This document shows positions 33,194 to 38,272 of a DNA stretch of 38,272 nt, one piece after another (positions within the stretch are counted from its first letter, which is position 1; each line of letters starts with the position of its first letter). A program made the position numbers and the translations under genes. The notes below the pieces were generated by a model. The model was given only the letters and a program-made list of their open reading frames with translations. It was not told where the DNA came from and searched no databases. The DNA is taken from the NCBI GenBank assembly GCA_000824845.1, contig CCNC01000163.1, positions 1 to 38,272 of the forward strand. Reading direction: 5' to 3'. This DNA comes from Mesorhizobium sp. ORS 3359. Lineage in GTDB: Bacteria > Pseudomonadota > Alphaproteobacteria > Rhizobiales > Rhizobiaceae.

Positions 33194-33964
33194 GTGGGTT
33201 CGACAGCCGAGTTCGAAGGCAAGACCGTCGTGGTCACCGGAGCCGGCGGCGGCCTCGGCTCGGCGATCGTCGAGCTCATGGCCGAACGCGGCGCGCGGAT
33301 CGTCGGCTGCGACCAGTCGTCGGAGGTGCTGGCCAGCCCGCATATCGCCTCGCGCCATGTCTTCAACCTGCTTGACCGGGCCTCGATCGAAGCTGCGATC
33401 CCCGCTTTGCTCGACAAGGACGGCGTTCCCGACATCCTGATCAACAACGCCGGCTGGACCCGCGCCGAAACCTTGAAGGCGCTGACGGCTGACAAGATCG
33501 AGCAGGAGCTCGACCTCAATTTGACCGGCGTGATGAGTTTCGCCGATCCGCTGATCAAGGCGATGGCTGGGCGCGGTTCGGGCAGCGTCGTCTTCATCTC
33601 CTCGGTCAACGCCATCGCGCATTTCGGCAATCCGGCCTATGCGGCGGCCAAGGCCGGCATCAACGCCTATGCCAAATCGGTCGCCGTCGAGCTCGGCCGC
33701 AGCGGCTTGCGCGCCAATGTCGTGTGCCCGGGCTCGATCCGCACCGCCGCCTGGGACCATCGCCTGGCCAAGGATCCGCAGATCCTCGGCCGGCTGAAGC
33801 GGCTCTATCCGCTCGGCCGCATCGTCAATGCACGGGAAGTGGCTGAAGCCGTCGCCTTCCTTGCCTCGGAGCGCGCTTCCGGCATAACAGGTGCCGTGGT
33901 GCCCGTGGATGCCGGCCTGACAGCCGGCTATCTGCCATTCATCGACGACATATTGGGAGCGTGA
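33194..33964 (+). CDS. Short-chain dehydrogenase/reductase (SDR)
   Basis: The product is 256 residues, classical SDR size. The cofactor loop TGAGGGLG (15-22), the NNAG motif (84-87) and the catalytic Ser136/137, Tyr149 and Lys153 (YAAAK) are all present. The second strand ends IVGCDQS; an Asp there suggests NAD(H). It probably oxidises a polyol, sugar or hydroxy acid imported by the adjoining transporter. The GTG at 33194 is preceded by GGAGGAGG at ideal spacing, which decides it over the ATG at 33170. Its stop is two bases before the ATPase start. Confidence 0.93.
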   Translation: MGSTAEFEGKTVVVTGAGGGLGSAIVELMAERGARIVGCDQSSEVLASPHIASRHVFNLLDRASIEAAIPALLDKDGVPDILINNAGWTRAETLKALTADKIEQELDLNLTGVMSFADPLIKAMAGRGSGSVVFISSVNAIAHFGNPAYAAAKAGINAYAKSVAVELGRSGLRANVVCPGSIRTAAWDHRLAKDPQILGRLKRLYPLGRIVNAREVAEAVAFLASERASGITGAVVPVDAGLTAGYLPFIDDILGA

Positions 33965-33966
33965 CC

Positions 33967-35034
33967 ATGACCGACGTCCAGTTCCGCAACCTGTCGAAGT
34001 CCTTCGGGCAGCACAAAATCCTCGAAGACATCAATCTCGACATCAAAACCGGCGAGTTCGTCGTTCTGGTCGGGCCGTCCGGCTGCGGCAAGTCCACGCT
34101 TTTGCGCATGCTGGCGGGGCTGGAGACGATCACCTCCGGCGATCTCGTCATCGGCGGCACGCGCGCCAACGACCTGCCGCCGCAGAAGCGCAACATCGCC
34201 ATGGTGTTCCAGTCTTACGCGCTGTTTCCGCATCTGAAGGCGTCGGAAAATATCGGCTTCGGCCCGAAAATCCGCGGCGAGAACCGCGCCGCGATCGACG
34301 ACAAGGTGAAGAAGGCTTCGGGCGTGCTCAACCTCTTCTCCTATCTCGATCGCTATCCGAGGCAATTGTCGGGCGGCCAGCGTCAGCGTGTCGCCATGGG
34401 CCGCGCCATCGTGCGCGAACCTTCGGTGTTCCTGTTCGACGAGCCGCTCTCCAATCTCGACGCGCAGCTGCGCGTGCAGATGCGCACCGAGATCAAGGCG
34501 CTGCACCAGCGGCTGAAATCGACCATCGTCTACGTCACCCACGACCAGATTGAGGCCATGACCATGGCCGACCGCATCGTGGTGATGGACCGCGGCCGCA
34601 TCCAGCAGGTCGGGCAGCCGCTGGAGCTTTATGATAAGCCGGCCAACAAATTCGTCGCCGGCTTCATCGGCTCGCCATCGATGAGCTTTGTCTCCGGCGC
34701 GCTGAAGACGACCGGAGCCCAGTCCTGGTTCGAGACAAAGGGCGGCGGCCGCCTGGCGCTCTTGGCCAACGCGGCTTCCGCCGACGACACGGTCGAGGCC
34801 GGGATCCGGCCCGAGCACTTCGTCGTCGGCGCCGGTGAGGACGCGATTGCCATCAAGGTCGATGTCGTCGAGCCGACCGGTTCGGAGACGCATGTCTACG
34901 GCTCGGTCGGCGACGACACGGTGCGCGCGGTGTTCCGCGACCGGCTGCAGGTCAAGCCGGGCGACCGGCTGCCGGTGCGTGTCGACCCGCGCAACATCCA
35001 CCTCTTCGACAAGGCGACCGGCCTGCCGCTGTGA
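33967..35034 (+). CDS. CUT1 ABC transporter ATPase, UgpC/MalK type
   Basis: The product is 355 residues. Walker A GPSGCGKST, Q-loop VFQSYALFPH, signature LSGGQRQRVAMGRAI, Walker B VFLFDEPLSNLD and the switch His (THDQ) are all present. A C-terminal TOBE/regulatory domain (about 240-355) follows. It would energise the MalF/MalG-type permeases encoded in the divergent arm, which lack their own ATPase. It starts two bases after the SDR stop, with GGGAG upstream, and its stop is seven bases before the RpiR gene. Confidence 0.95.
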   Translation: MTDVQFRNLSKSFGQHKILEDINLDIKTGEFVVLVGPSGCGKSTLLRMLAGLETITSGDLVIGGTRANDLPPQKRNIAMVFQSYALFPHLKASENIGFGPKIRGENRAAIDDKVKKASGVLNLFSYLDRYPRQLSGGQRQRVAMGRAIVREPSVFLFDEPLSNLDAQLRVQMRTEIKALHQRLKSTIVYVTHDQIEAMTMADRIVVMDRGRIQQVGQPLELYDKPANKFVAGFIGSPSMSFVSGALKTTGAQSWFETKGGGRLALLANAASADDTVEAGIRPEHFVVGAGEDAIAIKVDVVEPTGSETHVYGSVGDDTVRAVFRDRLQVKPGDRLPVRVDPRNIHLFDKATGLPL

Positions 35035-35041
35035 GAAGACG

Positions 35042-35923
35042 ATGAAGAGCCCGGCCGACATCATCACCCGCCTGCAATTGATGTCGCAGGACGGCACAAA
35101 ATCGGACCGACGGCTGGCCGGGCTGGTGCTTTCCGACCTCGATTTCGCGTCGAAGGCGGCCATCTCGGAGATTGCCGCGCGCGTCGCCGTCAGCGAGCCG
35201 ACCGTCACCCGCTTCTGCCGCAATCTCGGCTGCGAGGGCTTGCGCGATTTCAAGTTCTACCTGGCCCAGGCGATCGCCATCGGCGGCCAGTATCTGTCGC
35301 CGGAGCCGCTCAGCCGCGACGCGCGCGAGCAGCGCATCGCCTCCGCCATCACCGAGGCGGCGATTGCCGCGATCCAGCGCGCCAGCGAAAACCTCGACAT
35401 GACGACGCTGATGGATGTCGCCGCCCGGATTGCAAGCTCCGGCAACGTGCTCTGCATCGGCTCCGGCGGCATCTCCTCGATGATGGCGACCGAGATGCAG
35501 AACCGGCTGTTCCGGCTGGGGCTGTCGGCGCTCGCCCAGACCGACGGCCAGCTGCAGCGCATGTATGCCGCCGTCGCGACCCCGGAGACGACGCTGCTCG
35601 CCTTCTCCGTCTCGGGCTATGCGCGTTCGGTGATCGAGGCAGTCGAGGTCGCGCAGCAATATGGCGCCGCCACCGTCGCCATCACCGCGCCTGACTCGGC
35701 CCTGGCCAAGGTCGCCGGCACGGTGATCCTTTTGCAGTCGGTCGAGGACGGCAACATCTACAAGCCGACCTCGTCGCGCTACGCGCTCCTGGCCATCGTC
35801 GACATGATCGCCACCACGGTGGCGGAATCGCGCGGACCGAAAGTGCTGGAGAATCTGCGGCGCATCAAGCAGAGCGTGAACACGCTGAAGGTGGACGATC
35901 CGAAGCTGCCGCTGGGGGATTGA
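35042..35923 (+). CDS. RpiR-family transcriptional regulator
   Basis: The product is 293 residues. An N-terminal helix-turn-helix of the RpiR type (about 1-77; ISEIAARVAVSEPTVTRFCRNLGCEGLRDFK) is followed by a SIS sugar-phosphate-binding domain (about 125-255; VLCIGSGGISSMMATEMQNRLFRLG and LLAFSVSGYARSVIEAVEVAQQYG). RpiR proteins sense phosphosugars and control catabolic genes. As the last gene of the right arm it most likely controls the divergent region 33021-33193. The SIS domain suggests that the imported compound or a product is a sugar derivative that gets phosphorylated. Confidence 0.94.
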   Translation: MKSPADIITRLQLMSQDGTKSDRRLAGLVLSDLDFASKAAISEIAARVAVSEPTVTRFCRNLGCEGLRDFKFYLAQAIAIGGQYLSPEPLSRDAREQRIASAITEAAIAAIQRASENLDMTTLMDVAARIASSGNVLCIGSGGISSMMATEMQNRLFRLGLSALAQTDGQLQRMYAAVATPETTLLAFSVSGYARSVIEAVEVAQQYGAATVAITAPDSALAKVAGTVILLQSVEDGNIYKPTSSRYALLAIVDMIATTVAESRGPKVLENLRRIKQSVNTLKVDDPKLPLGD

Positions 35924-35937
35924 GTGGTTTTGAAGAC

Positions 35938-36090
35938 TCACCCTCACCCGGATTGCCGACCGAATTGCGAAGAGCAATTCGGGGCAATCCGACCTCTCCT
36001 CAAGGGGAGAGGAGCAGGTCGGCGCCGGCGCCAAGCTCTTCTCCCCACCGGGGAGAAGGTGGCCGCGTAGCGGCCGGATGAGGGGGCGTC
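35938..36090. repeat. Palindromic intergenic repeat, family 2, copy d
   Basis: Outer CTCACCCTCACCCGG is partly inverted as CCGGATGAGGG. Nested inside are GGATTGCC/GGCAATCC, CCGAATTGC/GCAATTCGG and the two hairpins CTCTCCTC...GGGGAGAGG and CTTCTCCCC...GGGGAGAAG. It lies between the convergent rpiR-type and DUF167 genes and may end both transcripts. Confidence 0.8.
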
Positions 36091-36097
36091 GCCAGCG

Positions 36098-36409
36098 TTA
36101 TTTGCTAAGCGTCTGAAGCCGCTCTACCAACTCAGCTGCATCGCCCAGGACCCGCAGCGTCTTCAGCCGCGAGGTGCCGCCGGCGACCACGGAAACGGCC
36201 GACACCGGCGCTCCCAGCGCCTTGGCCATCATCCGTTCCAGCGCCTGATTGGCGGCGCCGTTTTCCGGCACGGCGCGCACGCGGGCTTTGAGGTGACTGC
36301 GCCCGTCGGCGGCGGTCTCGACGCCGTCGATCCGGTCAAGCGCCGCTTTCGGCGTCAGCCGCACGAAAAGGTCGATGCCGTTGTCGCGCAGCCGAAACGG
36401 CGTGCTCAT
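36098..36409 (-). CDS. DUF167 / YggU family protein
   Basis: The product is 103 residues. It has the family pattern: DLFVRLTPKAALDRIDGVE, HLKARVRAVPENGAANQALERMMAKALG, and VVAGGTSRLKTLRV. The fold is small alpha/beta; the function is unknown. The genes of this family sit behind yggT in many proteobacteria, as here. Its ATG overlaps the yggT stop by one base (TGATG), so translation is coupled. Confidence 0.93.
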   Translation of the reverse strand: MSTPFRLRDNGIDLFVRLTPKAALDRIDGVETAADGRSHLKARVRAVPENGAANQALERMMAKALGAPVSAVSVVAGGTSRLKTLRVLGDAAELVERLQTLSK

Positions 36410-36708
36410 CAGCCGCCGGCCACGACCCAGGACCAGACCGTGGTGACCAGGAACTGGCGAATGAAGAAAAGGATCAGGAGCAGGATGATCGGCGAAATGT
36501 CGATGCCGCCGAGATCGGGCATGAAGCGGCGGATCGGGCGCAGGGCCGGCTCGGTCAGCCGATAGAGCATGTTGCCGACGCTGCCGACGAACTGGTTGCG
36601 TGAGTTGACGACGTTGAAGGCGTAGAGCCAGGAAAAGATCGCCGAGGCGATGATGATCCACCAGTAGATATCAAGCGCCATGACGATGGTCTGAATAAGG
36701 GCGATCAT
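36409..36708 (-). CDS. YggT family integral membrane protein
   Basis: The product is 99 residues. It has two hydrophobic blocks (about 5-30 and 71-95) flanking the conserved cytoplasmic-side segment TEPALRPIRRFMPDLGGIDISPI, the signature of YggT/CCB3. Related proteins influence cell division, osmotic response or cofactor attachment in plastids; the bacterial role is unsettled. I chose the ATG at 36708; the frame is open further upstream but the extra part crosses the hairpin cluster at 36753-36816. Confidence 0.92.
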   Translation of the reverse strand: MIALIQTIVMALDIYWWIIIASAIFSWLYAFNVVNSRNQFVGSVGNMLYRLTEPALRPIRRFMPDLGGIDISPIILLLILFFIRQFLVTTVWSWVVAGG

Positions 36709-36752
36709 GCCGGTCTCCAAATTGTCGCCGACATGTAGCCATTGCTTGGCGT

Positions 36753-36816
36753 GCGGGCAAGGCCCGCGGGCTTGGCGAGCGGGCAAGTCCCGCCCGGCCA
36801 CGACGCTTGTGGCCGG
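36753..36816. repeat. Three consecutive GC hairpins between yggT and tRNA-Ala
   Basis: GCGGGC-AAG-GCCCGC (36753-36767), GCGGG-CAAGT-CCCGC (36779-36793) and CCGGCCAC-GACGCTT-GTGGCCGG (36794-36816) are side by side. The first two are near-identical direct copies 26 bases apart. Confidence 0.65.
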
Positions 36817-36830
36817 CCCGGTCTTTCGCC

Positions 36831-36859
36831 TTGACATCAAACGGCCGCGACCGATACAA
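36831..36859 (+). promoter_or_regulatory. Probable promoter of tRNA-Ala
   Basis: TTGACA (36831-36836) preceded by CT, a 17-base spacer, then ATACAA (36854-36859), 16 bases before the tRNA. CTTGAC is the usual alphaproteobacterial housekeeping -35 element. Confidence 0.65.
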
Positions 36860-36875
36860 GCCGATCCGCTGGAAC

Positions 36876-36951
36876 GGGGCTGTAGCTCAGCTGGGAGAGC
36901 GCATCGTTCGCAATGATGAGGTCAGGGGTTCGATCCCCCTCAGCTCCACCA
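36876..36951 (+). tRNA. tRNA-Ala, anticodon CGC
   Basis: The gene is 76 bases with encoded CCA. The acceptor stem GGGGCTG/CAGCTCC includes the G3-U70 wobble pair that identifies alanine tRNAs. The anticodon arm is CATCG-TTCGCAA-TGATG with CGC in the loop, reading GCG codons, which are abundant in this genome. The T arm is AGGGG-TTCGATC-CCCCT. All arms pair well, and no intron or disruption is seen. Confidence 0.97.
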
Positions 36952-37118
36952 GCCGGCACACGCATGTGCTCTCATCGCCTCCTCGCTCGCCATTTCGTGA
37001 CCGCCGGATTTCGGGCCGCGTGCCTGGAACCAATGGCGGGGCAATTCGGTTCAGCTATACATTTGAAGCCGACGTGCGCGGCCGGTTGGGCAAGCGGCGA
37101 TCCTTGAGGAGTTCCATC

Positions 37119-37562
37119 ATGCAGATTTCATCCAGGTTCCGTTCCGTCGCGGTCGCGGCAATCGCCGCCGCGGGCGTGAGCATTGCCAGCGCCGCGCATG
37201 CCGACAGCGGCACGATCCGTTTCTCCGTCTACAAGGCGGCCTTCTTCATCGGCGGCTCCGGCGGCGAGGGCACGCTGACCTTCCATGGCAAACGCTATCC
37301 GATCTCGGTCGGCGGCGTCTCGGGCGGCCTCGCCTTCGGCGCGTCCAAGACCTATTTCCAGGGCAGGGTGCGCCATATCAGGCGCGCAAGCGACGTCACG
37401 GGAGTTTATGGAGCTGCCGGCGGCGGCGGCGCGGTCGGCAAAGGCGCCCAGGTGATCGTCATGACCAATGACAAGGGCGCCCAGCTCGAGCTCACCGGCC
37501 GGCAGGTCGGCCTGCAGGTCAATGCCGATCTCAGCGGCATCAGCATCGCACTGAAGCGGTAG
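37119..37562 (+). CDS. Small exported glycine-rich protein, possibly SYLF/EipA-like
   Basis: The product is 147 residues, with a signal peptide (cleavage after AHA at about 28). The mature part is rich in Gly, Val and beta-strand patterns: TIRFSVYKAAFFIGGSGGEG, GVSGGLAFGASK, VTGVYGAAGGGGAVGKG, and ends NADLSGISIALKR. The glycine spacing resembles periplasmic EipA (DUF1134)/SYLF-type envelope proteins of Rhizobiales, but I cannot confirm that. GAGGA lies eight bases before the ATG. It follows the tRNA by 167 bases and looks like a single-gene unit. Confidence 0.75.
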   Translation: MQISSRFRSVAVAAIAAAGVSIASAAHADSGTIRFSVYKAAFFIGGSGGEGTLTFHGKRYPISVGGVSGGLAFGASKTYFQGRVRHIRRASDVTGVYGAAGGGGAVGKGAQVIVMTNDKGAQLELTGRQVGLQVNADLSGISIALKR

Positions 37563-37694
37563 ACGGCGTAGCTCCCCGCTCTTCGTGGATGGGCCGGCAA
37601 AGGCGCTGCTTGGGCGCCGAATGCCGGCTACTGGAGGCAAGAGGCACGCAAGCAGGCCTTTGGCACGCGATGGACCGGCCTCGGCCTCAGGCCC

Positions 37695-38030
37695 TCAATT
37701 GTCCCAGTCGTCCCAATTGTCTTCGTCCTGCGGCGGGTAGTTGGGAACGACCCGGATAATCGGCCGCGGACGCTGATAGCGCCAGTCATACTCATCCGGC
37801 GGCTGCGGCACATAGGTGCGATAAGCGGGCTGGTAATAGTGTTTCCGCTTCCAGTATTGGTGCCTTTTGTGCGGCCGCACGCAGTAGCCGTCCTCAGTCA
37901 GATAAGCACATGTGACATGCGCCTCCTGCACCAGGCTATTTCCAGCCGGCACGCCGATCATCGGCGCCGCCTGGACCGCAGGCACCATCGCCAGCATGGT
38001 CCCGGCAAGGGCAAGAATGGGTAATTTCAT
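37695..38030 (-). CDS. Small secreted Tyr/Pro/Arg-rich protein
   Basis: I do not recognise this 111-residue product. A clean signal peptide (MKLPILALAGTMLAMVPAVQA) is followed by a mature part with two cysteines (CAYLTEDGYC), a basic His/Lys/Tyr patch (RPHKRHQYWKRKHYYQPAYRTY), a Pro-rich segment and a very acidic tail ending DEDNWDDWDN. The opposite charges suggest an envelope or matrix-binding protein. I chose the ATG at 38030, with GGAGAGA upstream. It is convergent with the previous gene. Confidence 0.75.
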   Translation of the reverse strand: MKLPILALAGTMLAMVPAVQAAPMIGVPAGNSLVQEAHVTCAYLTEDGYCVRPHKRHQYWKRKHYYQPAYRTYVPQPPDEYDWRYQRPRPIIRVVPNYPPQDEDNWDDWDN

Positions 38031-38209
38031 CGGTCTCTCCAACCTCTCCAGAATAAGGCCGGAAGAACGTCTTGATTGGGGGCGATTTGCGGCGGTCGAG
38101 ATCACTTTGATTTTCGGTTGCACATATGAGCGTTAGATCATGTACCGCGCCGGGATGCCCAGGGCCGCCGTCTGGCTGGGGCGCCATCCCATTGATTTCC
38201 GCGAAATCG

Positions 38210-38272
38210 GCGCGAACGCCGGGGATTGGCTGAAGCCACCCCAACCTCGTCATTCTATGGCGGAGCAAGGAG
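38210..38272. repeat. Possible start of another intergenic repeat at the window end
   Basis: The last bases (CTCGTCATTCTATGGCGGAG and following) resemble the beginning of a rhizobial repeat of the type GTCATTCTAGGGCGGAGC. The element would continue outside the window. No gene is seen in 38031-38272. Confidence 0.3.

Noticed and set aside
36876..36951. tRNA-Ala as an integration site for an island
   Set aside because: No integrase and no repeated tRNA 3' end are found downstream in the window.
38031..38272. Open frames at the right edge
   Set aside because: Overlap the secreted-protein gene, lack ribosome-binding sites and give low-complexity products.

Overview
The window reads as a chromosomal segment of a GC-rich alphaproteobacterium of the order Hyphomicrobiales (Rhizobiales), most likely Mesorhizobium or a close relative. 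Reasons: uniformly high GC with GC-rich third positions; a MucR/Ros regulator with a one-cysteine zinc finger; a mitofilin-like gene followed by hemY; many sugar ABC transporters; and several families of short palindromic intergenic repeats of the kind scattered through rhizobial genomes. The assignment comes from sequence character and gene order, not from a database search.

Layout. 1-4.4 kb (+): mitofilin-like protein, hemY, a TerB-domain protein, and a class I glutamine amidotransferase with a disrupted frame. 4.4-5.3 kb: two small unknown genes and one copy of a dispersed palindromic repeat. 5.3-8.6 kb (-): MFS exporter, PLP-dependent aminotransferase, MucR-type regulator with a strong terminator. 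8.6-14.2 kb (-): a tight four-gene block, GH15 glucoamylase, 6-phosphogluconate dehydrogenase, glucose-6-phosphate dehydrogenase and ROK/polyphosphate-type glucokinase, which together would take a glucan or oligoglucoside to ribulose-5-phosphate. Both dehydrogenases carry residues that suggest NAD+ rather than NADP+. 14.4-18.9 kb (+): a complete CUT2-type sugar ABC transporter, divergent from that block, with a perfect palindrome TTGTCTGACAA upstream.

18.9-22.5 kb (-): inorganic pyrophosphatase, a GNAT acetyltransferase, and a lemA-TPM-TPM cluster. The start of the middle TPM gene lies against a palindromic repeat and appears frameshifted. 22.7-27.9 kb (+): small membrane protein, pdxY, DUF429 protein, beta-carbonic anhydrase, a small exported protein, and M3 peptidase dcp. 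28.2-35.9 kb: a divergent catabolic-type locus. The leftward arm is a CUT1 binding protein, two permeases and an M81 (MlrC-like) metallopeptidase. The rightward arm is an SDR oxidoreductase, a UgpC/MalK-type ATPase and an RpiR regulator. Together they supply all ABC parts plus two enzymes and a regulator for an unidentified substrate. 36.1-38.3 kb: DUF167 and YggT (translationally coupled), tRNA-Ala(CGC) with a good promoter, and two small secreted proteins.

I see no phage, integrase, transposase, CRISPR array or toxin-antitoxin module. The most interesting points are the apparently NAD-linked oxidative pentose-phosphate operon with its own glucan hydrolase and probable polyphosphate glucokinase, the uncharacterised M81/SDR/ABC/RpiR locus, and intergenic repeats that have supplied start-region or stop-codon sequence to neighbouring genes.
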